Positions 1-13,047 of a stretch of DNA of 64,000 nucleotides are shown piece by piece. The position numbers and the translations under genes are program-made. The notes below the pieces were generated by a model. That model was not told where the DNA came from. It saw only the letters and a list, made by a program, of their open reading frames with translations, and ran no database searches. The first letter of the stretch is position 1. Each line of letters begins with the position of its first letter. Source of the stretch: Anticarsia gemmatalis (taxonomy: Eukaryota > Arthropoda > Insecta > Lepidoptera > Erebidae); NCBI RefSeq assembly GCF_050436995.1, contig NC_134755.1, positions 3,783,001-3,847,000 of the forward strand, given 5' to 3'.

Positions 1-3000
1 GAAGCAGAAATTACGAATGAAATTGGTTTCATTTACACAATTTGCCGTGCACATACTTTTGATACAAACATGAGTATCGTAGAATCAATACAGATGGCTT
101 ATATTTGCTCTTCACACGCCTTTAATCCCGTGTCAAAGGAAGACTCGGGCATCCCTGATATAAAGCTAATAACGTTATATTGGCAACTCGGAGCTTGTTT
201 TATGGTAATATCTTATATTTTGTGAGTAACACGACAAGCCGAGGCGAACCTTATATTAATATTAGCATCTGCTTTTACACTGTAATACTGGTCAAATCTG
301 GTGTCTGGTTTTGAAATTGCAAACGTGTTCTATCGACTACCTGTTTTGCAGGTTTATACAATTTCGATATTTTGTAGACAAAATTTTGTATTTTCATCGA
401 ACATCTCGAAAAATATTCTTGTAGTCTAGGTACATTGAAAATGTTATAGGTACATCTCTTATTTTGTAAACGTAACATAGCATTCTACAGAAAAGGTAAC
501 TATGCTTTAACAACCTCTTTCTATTGTAGAGACAATTATTAACTTGTAGAATTAAGTACATATTAAGTTCACGTTCCACGCCCAAAAAGAGCCAAATACA
601 AACTCACTCCCTAAAGCACGTGTAACATCGCTAAGCAAAGACATTATTATCGTACCCTATAATACCATATAATGGGATCGGTACAGAGCCTACAGACATT
701 GAGCTTGTTTGTGTAATTGATCGTTATTATAATTAAAGCGTACACCTCAATGCGTCACCCCCGATTGTCCTCGGAGACCTTTGATGACAGGTTTTGTTCC
801 TGAATCAATTGTGGTTAATAATGCAGCTTTAGGACTTGGTATATCATATTCCAATCAAATTGTAGCGTTTGTGAATTGACCGATGATTGGAATCATGATA
901 ACAGATACTGTTGGATTGATTTCGCAATTCGCTTTAATAGAAGCCTTATCCAAGAAGAGTCTCTAGCATGCGTGAACTGTTCAAATGGTATATGTATAAC
1001 TTATACTTTGACTGTGCCAGTAAACTATGTTCCTCACAGATGGATACTGATGATGTTTTAAGTTAAAATATAATCCCGATTAGATATTAAAACTGAATAC
1101 TACGATTTCTAAATAATCAAAAAAAGCTGTGCATGCCATCAATCTTAGATAGTTTATCGACGAAATTAATGTAAGTCAGGTATCAGACAACCACTGTTAA
1201 AATACTAAGAACAAGCTTTACCTGAACAGCAGATAGACATCTAGACTGATTAGATACACGAAAAACTTTTAATTACATGACTAGAGTTTATCACCAACAG
1301 ATTCGGGACTAGAAAGAGCGTCTTCGAACAAAAAGCGATCGACAACATGCTCTGTTTTTGTTGAAGCTTTAAAAGTGGGCTAAAGTTGTGAAACCGTTAA
1401 GACTAGAGTATGTTTTTCGATCGATAAATAATTTTTACTTGCTTACTCGTGCTATTGACTAACCCCAAATAGAATAAGTATCTGTGCTTAAGCTACACTC
1501 AACAAAAAAGGTCGAAGAGGTCCAGTTACTCCGTTAATTAAAGAATGTATATTTTCACGAAACGCTACGACCATTCGATTTTACACTAAAAGGCATTTTC
1601 AATATAACTTCCTAAAGACTATTTAAAATTCATTGACGCTGCAGGAGCGAACAAACGGGGTGTACAAGGAATAATTCCCACGGTTCAATTAGAAGATTAT
1701 TTTCTTTGAGCCCTTTCCTAGGCCTTAGTAATTAAAATTTTCCGTTTGAGAGCTCCGTTTCCAAGCAACTCGTATGTACAAAGGAACAGAGCAGTGTTTG
1801 AATCAGAATAATCAAGGTAACGTTACAACGTTTACTTAGTTCGTTAAGTGAAATTTATGTTAAGTATACATAAACTAAGTCACGTTTTACGTGCGAGAAT
1901 ATTTTATTTTTGATCGTAACTGCAAGTGAATACAGTAAAACGAACTCGTAAATTTTCACTTCAGAAGAATTTAGTCTAACAGAAATAATGTAACGCTTTT
2001 ACAATGTTGAATACAAATTCAACAAATTCAAGTTTACAGCTCGTCTATTTCGACATCTGAAAAAGATAATACGAATTTCTAGACTGTTCTATTAGAAATT
2101 ATAATTTATTCTCTATGGCCGCTCCTATGACCACGAATTTAACAAAACACAACTGGATTACACTTTAATCCCAAAGGATATCGTTATCAAAATACACGGA
2201 CAATATAGGTACGAATATTGAAACGAAAAAAATAAAGTTATTAGCAAAAGTTGAACGGGCACCGCGGGGTATAATAAGTAAAAATCCGAACGTAACAAGT
2301 GAATCCGATTAACATGAGCGGAACTTTTGCATCCATGGATTATTCAGCTTTCCTGTATTCGACACGTGACTCTGTCGATAAACTTTTAAAATTCATTGGA
2401 CTTCAGTTGCAGCGGGATAATAGAACACGTAAACAACACATTTTATTACTCTTTGTTTATTGATAATGTGTTCCATTTCGTGCTGGTGACTTACTTATTG
2501 CTTGCACGTGCACTTATTTACCTAGTGTGCGACCTTTATAAAAATAGTCACGCGTTGAATGTTCTTCAACAAATCCGTAACTAAGCTAATAACAAAATTT
2601 TCTTTCGGAATAATTTCAGGCACACATCCTTGTGTGTATCATCTTAATGTTTCCAACATCCAAAAAATGTATTAAATGCAAAGAATTGATAATAAAAATA
2701 CGCTATCTCTTAGGTATTCCTACAAACACGAACGCGATTCTCGCATGTTTCGCTCTCGTATTATAATCTTGATCGTGAAAGAAAAATTCTGTTTTTCTGT
2801 ACTGTTTCCAATAACAAATAATTGAATGTTGTTTGATATATCTTTTATACGGACACTGAAGGAAAAATCAATATCTACAATAAGAAGTTACGTTGTTTTC
2901 GGCCAAACGGTGAACATATAAAGCAAAATATCAGAATAATTTATGCTGACCCCAAAGTTAGGCACTTCTCAGAAAAAATATTGTTGTGAGTTGAACAAAA

Positions 3001-3062
3001 AAGATGATAAATTTATATGACAAAGGACATGTTACTCATTAAATTCTGCTTTAGTATTGACT

Positions 3063-3093
3063 ACGTGCGCTATATGTTCAATATAGCGCACGT
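3063..3093. repeat. Perfect 13-bp inverted repeat with 5-nt loop
   Basis: ACGTGCGCTATAT at 3063-3075 pairs exactly with ATATAGCGCACGT at 3081-3093 across a GTTCA loop. It could fold as DNA or RNA. No element boundary or target duplication is evident, so it may be a chance palindrome or the core of a small decayed element. Confidence 0.7.
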
Positions 3094-6000
3094 TTGTTTC
3101 TGAAAATCAATATCACCGTAATTTTATGGGGACAATCTTTGTCCAATCATCATCATCACAATAGTCGACAACATTATCTACCGAAAGGCGATTCGATTAC
3201 AGTTTCAGTACAGAAGCCGCACAGAAAGCAAAAAGTGCACAACTGCATTTTGAAAATTCAACCGACCTCCTATTAGCTCCCATATAGTGGGCAAGTTTAA
3301 AAATTGAGTTTCCCGCGACCCAGTTCATATTGTTCGGTTAATCAACGTTAATCTTGTTAGGAGTCGCGCGTATCTCGTGCAGTACATTTATCATGGCGAA
3401 TCTAGTTAGTGACTCATACGGGGAACAGAGCAACATATTAATACCGTTGAGTAGAGCTCAAAATTGTCATTTTGTCAGTTGAGAAACTGTAAGAAAGGTA
3501 AGTAGATAATTTTATTTTTGTTTGTGTCACCGGCATATTAACTGGACTGATAAATCGACAATAATTGATTAACTGAATCAAAGCTTCACTGGCAGTTTCA
3601 ACGGCCAGTTTTAAAATGAATTCCTCTCGCAATATTTCGAAAGCACGTATGTTTTTTAAATCTTAAAAGCTACCTAATCGGCTGGAAGAAATCTTCTTTC
3701 ATGAGCAGGTTATTTATTCCGCGCGAATGAAGTGAACGTTTTATCCAAATGCTTAATATTTTCAAAAGAAAATTCAAGGATAATGCTCGGATAAAGTACA
3801 GACATGGTACGTTCTGATATGATAAAATATTGGGTATAAAGACGTGACGGCTAGGATAAAAGTCTAGATTTACAAATTTGTAAAGGATATAGATAAACCT
3901 AGCATGTATTGTCTTGTTACATGAATTTGTTTTGAAATGATAAAATCTGAATCATTACCAAAATAAAGAATTACTTTTATAGGTTTTTCGTGAACGTTAA
4001 AAAAGAATAATGTAACAACTTATCCAATACCCAAACTACCTGAAATCATCCAAATTAGTTTCGTTACCAACTTTGTCAGTATTTTGCAGTTCCCTTCCGA
4101 ATCTTATTCACATTACGAATATAAGTTACTTAAGTAACTTAACAACCATTATTAGGTAGTAGCAAAGTTTGCTCAACATCTTTAACTATTTATCATCTTA
4201 AACAGCGTAGTCCTGCTTTAGTCACTTCATTACTCTGTCTGCGGTTAACGAGGATCTCATGCAAATTGTTCTTTGCAGGACGTATTTCGTTTGCAATTAA
4301 AACTGAGCTCCCACTTTCCATCGCCACCAAAGCTGCAGTAAGCGTACGGCCTGTCGCATAAACTCTTAAATTCTGATGTATGGCCATTGAAATTGCCTTT
4401 GTATTGTGTCTCGTAGTCAACATTTATCATGTCGAATCTAGCTCCGACATGTCCCGCGAACAAAGCTCCTTATTTAACGACGCACTATTATTGAGGACTG
4501 GCTATAACAGACGGCATTTTGTGATGTTTTACTTTTATTACAGGGAACCGGTCAAGAGTAGCTGTTGACAAGTTATGACATCGCATTTATTGTACCTACT
4601 TACTACTCTTTTATAGACGTTTAACCCACGTAATATATCTTCATGTGCATCTGCGTGTTTGTTTGGCACACAAAATAAGGAGGATATTACATGTTCTTGT
4701 CTACATTGAAACTCTCATATTCGTGCCTTTGAGGCGTGAACTCTCAGTAATACTCATCCTGTAAGCGTAGGCATGGCTTGTAACCACATACACAGTGCAT
4801 AAATACGGTCAGGATACGAGGATATGAGGCCATCGCCTAGGAAGCACCACATTAACCCATTTCGCCCGGTAGTCTGTATAGTGTATACCTAAATACAAAA
4901 TAGGTAAAGCTAGATATTTTACTATCAGGTTACACGACTATTACCCAAAATATAAACAGTAACATACCTACATCTACATAAATGATGAGTAGATATTAGA
5001 CGTAAAAATAAAATAGGATCTAGTAAGATTGACAACAACGCCGGATTCGTCTTATACGCCAATCAAAGCAATCCAATAATGATAACCAAAAAAACCAATA
5101 AGCCCTTTAAAGCCTCGAACCTTCAAATCAGTAACAGATATAACAAAGACAATGCCATCTATAGGATCGAATATAAATTCCTCTCAGTTTCAATTCATCT
5201 CCTTCGGAACAATGACCGGCTGTGATCCAATTAAAATTAGATTTTAGTTTGCTAGGAAACAACTAAATGAGAGACGGCAGTTTCCTATTGCTTCAGTTAT
5301 ATAAGTCGAATTAAAATCAATTTATTGAAAGGGGTCCAGACTATTTACGGTCGAAACTTTAACAAAGCATTCCTTTATGGGCATGTCCGTTCCATTGATA
5401 GCATTACTTCAAGGTTGACTTTGGTGTTAAAGTTATGAGATTTACAAGGAATTCTACTGCGGTTATCCGACAACTTGTCTTGAGAGTCGTGCTTGCAGTG
5501 TATTTGTCGTCCTTTCACACAAACTTGGGACGAGTGGACATTTTGAGGCGGTACAGAGAAACTCTTTCAATTCAAGTTCTGCGATTTCAAGTGGGGAAAC
5601 TAATCTCGAAGTGCATTTAAAGCGGTCGAGAACGCAGTATCTGGGCTTAGGTCAGCGTTCACCCGTTCAAAGCCCACAATCTAAAGTCGTTAGCGGTTGA
5701 TTAATGAGCCGACGAGAGTGGGGATTATGCGCTAATTCCGCAAAAAAACCCTATCTCGAATGAAAATAAGCGTCGTCCAAGTCGTATTTTTTTCGAACTT
5801 TTAAATTTAATACCCGAGGAAAGTTGAGAGTTCTATGCTTAATTTAGTAGATGGTGAGTGTCGGTTGAATATTAAACAGTCGAAATTAACTTCGAAGGAT
5901 GAATTACGTTTGTTTTACCTTAGTAATAAAACTTTTACGTGGTTGTACTTTATAATTCTTTTCAAGAGTTTTATCAAACGGTGTTTAATGTCATGTCCCG

Positions 6001-9000
6001 CGCAGGGTAAATTACTTTTGAAATTATTTCCAACTCCTCGCGTAGCCTACATTCAAATGTAGCAGAGAAATACGTGGAGTTTTAAATTTAACAACACATT
6101 TGTCTACGGCACCCCGTGCTAGAATTCAAGCAAAACTGCTCTTAAAATTTTAACGACGGCATACTACAAAATAACTGAAATTTTAAACAATAAAAAAGTA
6201 GTTTCGCAGTTCTCGAGTTCAACACTTGGCGCATTTCGCAACACGTTCTTTTAATGCAACGGAGACATGAGAATCCAACATGTGACGCACTTCAAGACAT
6301 ATTTCTCTGGAACGTGTTACAACCAGATGCCACTTGAAATTTTTACATTATCCCTCCAATTCTCTTGTCGCGAGTCCGATGTGACAAACTTTAAACAGTC
6401 CGTGAGAATCCAAAGAAAGTTTCAATGTTTTTGTATTTTATCACTCCCATTCATGGCTGTGTAATAAATTTGAAGTAAGGGTGCACGGCCAGTCCCTTGA
6501 TAGAGTAAGTACAAATGAAGTATTCAATAACATTTGTCTGCAGTATTTTTCGCAAATAATTAATAACACCATTTATTTACTCTACTATTAAAATTGTGAC
6601 AAAACGTGTACAGAATTAAGCTCCTGTAATTGTTTTGGCTGCTTTTCAACAGCCACAGAAGGCTGACATATTGCCCATTCGTCTGCTGGAAGAGCAATGT
6701 ACCTGCATAACTTGTACATAGTCCAAAACCTCACACACATTTACCACACAAATCTTTCGTTTGCCGATGTTGCAAATGCAGCAATATTTTTCCGCATTGA
6801 CTTAACCTTTTTGCTCATAAATCCTGTTACAAGCGCCGTTTTAAAGTACTTTAGCGAACATGTTAAAAATAACGATTTCTATTAAAATAATACCATTATT
6901 CGGATAAACGTTTATCGAAATTGAATTTAATCTAAATACTTAAACGCAGATTATTTCGATTCAATTCCAATTTCCCATTAACACCCCCATACTTCAGTCG
7001 AAAGGTCCAAGAATCTTAAAGGCTCCCGTTTGAAACTTTGGATTGCTTGTTTAAATACTGTTCTTACATCACATAAAACTGAAACACGGGGTAAACATCT
7101 AATAACATCAAATGATAAGGCCGACTCAAACTTGATCCCATTCATTAAATGAAATAGGGTTGACAGTTGTGAAAGTTTGTTCGAGATAAATTATATTTGT
7201 GGGCGACGAGTGCAGTATTCATTAATTATGTGTTAAGTTCTGCGGCGTGTGAGGACAGAAAAGGTTGTGATAGTTTGTACCGCCGATTTATTTGTGTGGA
7301 GGAACAGGGACGTGCTTACACTGTAGAGAGCACATTGGGGAGTTGCTCAAAGTAAATTGTCGAAATTCAAAGTTTCAGATAATAACGTGACACTTTCAAT
7401 GAAAATAATTTTCATGAGGTAAGTTTTATTAGAGACGCAAAATGAAATGTGGATTTCAGCTGGTTATACGAGTTTTGATTTAAAGGAAATGCTAAATCTA
7501 ATGACCCAGTTAGATGCAGCTTCAAAACAGTTTTCTTGGCCGAATTCCAGGGAGAATATTCCCTTGAATGGTCCGTCAATCAAACCATTCCGTTCGGTAG
7601 CAGAAAACAGATGTACCCTCGCTACATTCCTTAATGAAAACTTAGCAGTCTCTCCACGTAACAAGATCTGGAATATTGAATTTTAGTACCAAGAAAAAGC
7701 CCTGAATATAGCCCGAAAAGAAAACCTCGCACAGAAATACCTGAATATTACTTCTACCACCTTATTGTAATTCAATTCAATGAGCCATTCTGTAGCGAAC
7801 ATCTGCTTTACAACGCGATACAGATAATGTACTGAACATAACATTATATTACGGTAATATATTTGGGTACTTTATCAAAGGAGGATTGAGTGAGCTTTAC
7901 CTGTACACTGAATAGATTCCATTCACACCCATTTGATGTATCCCTCTATTTTCTCTGTCCACGTCGTAAAGAATAGGCTATTGTGAAAGCGCATAAAATA
8001 ATATTTACGCATCGTCTACGTAGCCATAACAATATTATGTAGTATTTTATTCATAAAAAACATTTTATAGCTGGACACAGAAAATTTTGAAAGTAATGAA
8101 GTCAACTTTTGCTTCCAATGCACAACTGCAATATGTAAATTTAACTTTTACTAAGCTTGACTTTACGAGGCTGTTGAATATCTCTCAGCTTATACTTCTA
8201 AAACGATTTTTATCACTCGGGTCTGAACATACGAGATAAAATATTCTGCATTTTCAAATATAAAATTTTACTGCACTGGACAGAGTCGACATGAAAAATA
8301 GGGATATATTGAGAAAAACGCAAGCTCAGCACTTTGTGTGACAGAGGCCAGTTTCAAGAGGGATACAGGTTCTTTTACACAATAAAATGCAGACTGGAGC
8401 TGATGTGAATGTACTGAGCCGTGGCAGCCGTCGGGGCATTCGCATGAGAGAACGAATCAAAGGGATCGTAAGTGCATATAGGTGTCAATAGAACGGACAC
8501 TGACTGAAGAAAATAGAGAAAAAACTTTGTCGAACTATGCGCGGATCATGGCCCAGTTGCGTACAATCTTTATTAAACTAGTCCGGACTTGGGAATGGGG
8601 TATTAATACACTTTTATTTTTTACGATCCAATTTCCTGATAATCGGAGAGTAAAAGAAAAACGTTACGGTTTATTATGTGCCTGTCTTGTGCAAGTTGAT
8701 TGGAGGAAATAAGTTTTGCGTTCGATTTTTCTTTGCGTGTGTACAGGATGGTAGTTGTCTCTATGTAGGGTTATGTCATTGAGTTCAGAAAACATGGAAG
8801 AAGATGACTTAATTCTTTTGATGTTACACTTTTACTTATTTTATTTTGAGGTCGTTAGCATAAGATAAAAGAGCAACAATGATTTTCTTGCGGAGAAATA
8901 AACTAAATTCCCAAAAGAGGAAATTAAACTGTTTCAGCTTACGAGTTGCTAGAACGAGTAAGTACGTGTTATGAAACTTTAGTTATTATTCAAGCTTCAT

Positions 9001-10229
9001 AAACACGTTTGCTAAAAGACAGGCCACTGGCACACTTGAAAGAGAAACATAGTTTAGAAAAGAAAAATAAACTACATACCTATATACCGTTCTGCACTAA
9101 GTAGCACGCGAAATATTTAAAACTCGAAGCGGAATAAGAGAAGATTCCCTGGGGGCTATGAGACCACACTTTACAGCATTGCAATTGGTATTTGCACTAC
9201 AGTGGTACTCTTAAATAAAACAGCGAGTCTTACTGTTACGAAATAGAACCATTTGGGAAACTACAATATCAACATACTCTATTGTGTTGTATCGTAATTT
9301 CCGAAGAGCCCTTTTATATATATCTTAGTTTCCTTGTTTATTAAACGTTTCGATGAGATTAGCGATTCATTGAATCATGTAAAAGCTTTACTAAGATATA
9401 TCTCTGTATAAAATATATGTAGGCAATCCACAAGCACACAACTAACGAACGTATGGTACGAGTAATAGAGATTTGAGATACATTATGTTAAAAGAATTGT
9501 GAACTATGAGCGATTAGCATAGATCTAGTAAGCAACCACAAACAACCTTATACGTAATGTACAATAAAAACGCTGCGACGAAAATATTTTGAATTGCACC
9601 ACATGCACTGTCTAACTACCAAGCCGTATAGTATAATACTCACGCCAACACCTACTTACCAATACAAAACCGATTCCAAAATATATTTTCAAGCATTTCG
9701 ACGAAGAACAAAAACACACTCAGTCTAGATTGCTACAATTCAAATTGTAAAATGTTTTCGTTGTTATTGAATGCTAGGAGGCGATATGTAAAATTTTATG
9801 ACACCCTTATCAAGACAAAAGGAAAACAAACCGATATTCAAATTCTCAGCCACGAGCTAGACTTGATCTACATTTCAGAATTCGGCGTCGTAACTCTAGC
9901 TACCATGAATTTTGAAGAACATTGTACTGACCCGGATTGTTTAGCCTTTTATAAGATTCGAGATCACAGTTGTCTGACGTTAAGAGATCAACATACGGAC
10001 ATGCCACGAAATTTTCTGTATCTTTTATATCATACGTATTATTCAGGTCACATCAAGATAGAGCCGTTAGTACAGTTTTCATACTGCAAGAATTTGGGCT
10101 GGTTAGCACAATAATAGAAATGTATTGTAGAACTGCTCTTGACATAATAACTTTTGAGGAACATTTAATAATCCACGATTGTCGAACATTTGTAACATAA
10201 AATCATATTTTTAAAAAGTTGTTACAAAC

Positions 10230-10560
10230 ATACATACATAAAATCACGCCAGGCAGCGACCAGAGAAGGGTTCTTATAAACATCCATTGGTTCATTCGTA
10301 TTCATACATAAAAAGAAAGTACGTTAAAACTTCCAAAAAAGTCATGACATAATTCGTAGACCCACGCACTACACATCAACATACTTTACAAAAAAAACTA
10401 CAATCAAATAAATATCATGACACAAAACCGTACCCGGAAACCCAAATAGATATAAACCCGGGGAATAAACGTAAAATTTTATCCTTCCCTCAATCTGTGT
10501 CTACAATGCAGTTCCGAGTCAAATCGTGAATAAATAAAACACCGCACACCCATGAAACTT
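10230..10560. repeat. Decayed dispersed repeat fragment
   Basis: The stretch contains ACATACATAAAATCACGCC, the characteristic start of a very common moth repeat, followed by a diverged body and a segment ending in GTGAATAAATAAAACACC. It is recognised from general experience of lepidopteran sequence; the class is not determined. Confidence 0.4.
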
Positions 10561-12549
10561 GTCCGTCTTTGTGAGTTGTAGTGGAGACCCTACTAAAACA
10601 TGCAGATGACGAGCTACGGCCCTGTTAAGGTGTGGATATACTACAATATTATGTATTATGAGTAACGAATACAATATTATACAATATCACTCGATTTTAG
10701 GGATAGAGTGTGTGAAATCAGAGTATTTACAGAAATATGGAAGACTTGATTTAGGAACTTTGTGGTGCGCTTATAATGTTGACGATCGCAGAAGTATTAA
10801 AGTCATTTCATTGTCTAACACTATGGGGTGTAAAATCCTGTTAAATGTTGACTTATTAAAATAATAAATGATTAAGTTTAATGAGCGTTTTCTAATTCAA
10901 AAGACAGTGACACCAAAAATCAATTGTACTTGAACATTTTCGTCGTGCCCCATCTCATAATTCGTGTATGTTGCTGCAATAACAATAATAAGAACTAACC
11001 AAAGAAATATACTAGCACTTTACACTCGTGTGAAACCTTAGCTAAAGTATAAAGTAGGACTTACCACAGGGCCGCCTGAACCCGCCTTGACATGAAACTT
11101 TTACAAGGCCAACCGGTAAATATTGTACATATACCGGTATGATTTGATACACTTATGTGAATTCGTTCGCTTCACGTACGCTATCTTGATATTTTTTGCG
11201 GTACAAAATGTTTTGGTGTATCTTCGCTGAAAGGCTTTCAGGTATTCCTTTTATTTAGACACGGTAAAAAGGTATATGAAGTAAGGTTGTGTGAAATATA
11301 TTCGATTGTGAAGTAAACCAATAAATAGGTACGTTTGTCTCCGTTGTAGGTACATAATTTTGCACAAAAATCTGTACAATTTCGATGTTCGATAACTATC
11401 ATGTGGCTTAATCGATTGTTGGTTTCGCACTTTCGTGAATTAAATGTATGTTTAAAAGATTCAAATTTCATTTAAATGAAGCTCGGAAAATAATTAAATC
11501 ATGGTAAAATCTACCGAAATTCTGTGTGAAGTTTCGTTTTCGTTGAATTATAGTAGTTCCGCAGGTACTACACTCATTGGTCAGTGTACAAGAGACCTTT
11601 TTTGTACTGTTTTTGGAAGCCTACTATAACATTGTTTCTAAACTGCGAAAAGTGGTATAGCCGTTAGCAAAAATTAAGAAAATAACGATTAACCATCCTA
11701 CGTGAAAGAGTAATAACTTTTACCATTACAAAAACGACAAACTACGTTTCCGGAGTTTCAAGAATTTATTCCATTTCCACAACATGACATTTCAATTTGA
11801 AAACAAACCGCAAGCCGAGACAGTACATCAAGTTTATCTTTAAAATAAGAATGTCCATAAACAAGTATTCGCTACAGTCGCCCCGAGGACCGGCGGAATC
11901 CACCGTTGTTTATGCCCGCAACTTATAAACAACCGAGGATATGGATATTGAATTTTGTTTGAATAAGACAAGGCTCATTGCGTATTCGCGACACGTGAGC
12001 TCTAATAAAACTTTTGTATGGGATGAAATATTTTGTAAATATACAGTAAGATCGATAAAATTGGTTCCCTGTACAACGATTTCGCGGTGAACGTGATGTG
12101 TAGACAAATGTCGGTAGTACTAGTACCAAGGTTTTTATAGGTTATGAAGGTACAATGTTACTTCGACTGCTCTCTTGAGGTTATTGGAGAGGGACCGTTT
12201 GTGAAGAAAATTTTGCGATATTAGGACGAATTGCGTTGACGTGACATCGGAGCATTGTTTTGTCACGTTTGTTGACTTATTAAGGTACTCAACGTGAAAT
12301 TTAGTACCTCAGGTCTAGATAAACGACAGTAGGAAACTGCGAGGTAGTATATTTTATATGATTCACACCTCACTACCTTATATTTACTTTTATTGTCTGT
12401 TATATCTGATGCTACTTGCCTACAATGTGGTTCGATGATTGTTTTTTAGACATCCTTTTTGTAAAAAACACTCGTTTCTCTCAAATAGTATAAAAAGTTA
12501 TGAAACGAACACTAAAAACGTTTTATTATTTGTTATTGTTCCGATGCTG

Positions 12550-12800
12550 GGCAAAAGCTTCCACTCTTTTCTTCTAAATATGTCTGTCCTGTGCCATAAC
12601 CCACCACGATGGGCCCGCAAATGCCGTTAATTCATCATGCCACCTGCGTCGACCTCGACAATGATGTCCATTGTCTATCATGTGGTATCAATCTGTCACC
12701 AACCTCGCCAATTTTCCGGGTGCACGCTCCTAACATGGCCAACCCACTCCCAAAAAAACGACTAATACAAACAAATGATAATTATGTGCTCGATTCATAG
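12550..12800. repeat. Decayed lepidopteran dispersed repeat (LINE-like remnant)
   Basis: Locally higher GC, with phrases such as GATGCTGGGCAAAAGC, CTGTCCTGTGCCATAACC and CATGCCACCTGCG that resemble the widespread 'TGCTGGACATAGGC...TGTGCCA...CCACCTG' repeat of insects. Open frames here (for example 12609-12800) are by-products of it. No intact protein is encoded. Confidence 0.45.
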
Positions 12801-13047
12801 CTGAATCGTCGGCACGCGGAGTAGTGGTGGTACGTCAGTGCGTACCTGTACAAACCGTGGGATGTTTTAACACATGCCTCTTCTCCTACACACATACTCT
12901 CACAAGGGCTAACGAGGAAAACTGTTACAATTGTCTAACCCACTCAGAATCCTCTAAATTCCATTTTTTTTAACTATCAAGAGTAAATTCTAATCTTAAT
13001 TCAAGTCTTTTGCTTTCAATTCCCTGAGAAAATCACATAAAACCTAC

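Larger units (their letters stand above)
1..13047. other. Gene-poor AT-rich stretch left of CASK exon 10
   Basis: I see no exon here that I can support. Because CASK exon 10 ends in a good donor (AAG|GTAGGT at 13047) and the PDZ, SH3 and guanylate-kinase parts are still missing, most or all of this is probably a large CASK intron. The many short open frames are in sequence with no family motif, splice-site logic or codon bias. Recognisable items are a perfect 13-bp hairpin at 3063-3093 and two decayed dispersed repeats near 10230-10560 and 12550-12800. Confidence 0.6.

Noticed and set aside
4193..4463. Overlapping minus-strand open frames with several Cys
   Set aside because: No domain recognised and both lack splice-site or signal evidence.
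8381..8475. Possible plus-strand exon with ATG and a GTAAGT donor (RGSRRGIRMRERIKGI)
   Set aside because: Slightly higher GC and a donor-like site, but no acceptor partner, no family match and no continuation exon could be found.
9752..10114. 120-codon open frame on the plus strand
   Set aside because: It is the longest frame in the left part, but it has no recognisable motif, signal peptide or splice context, and a frame this long is plausible by chance in 64 kb.
11059..11110. Minus-strand donor-like site after MSRRVQAAL, considered as a further CASK exon
   Set aside because: The peptide does not resemble any part of CASK following the L27 region, and no acceptor in the right phase is evident.
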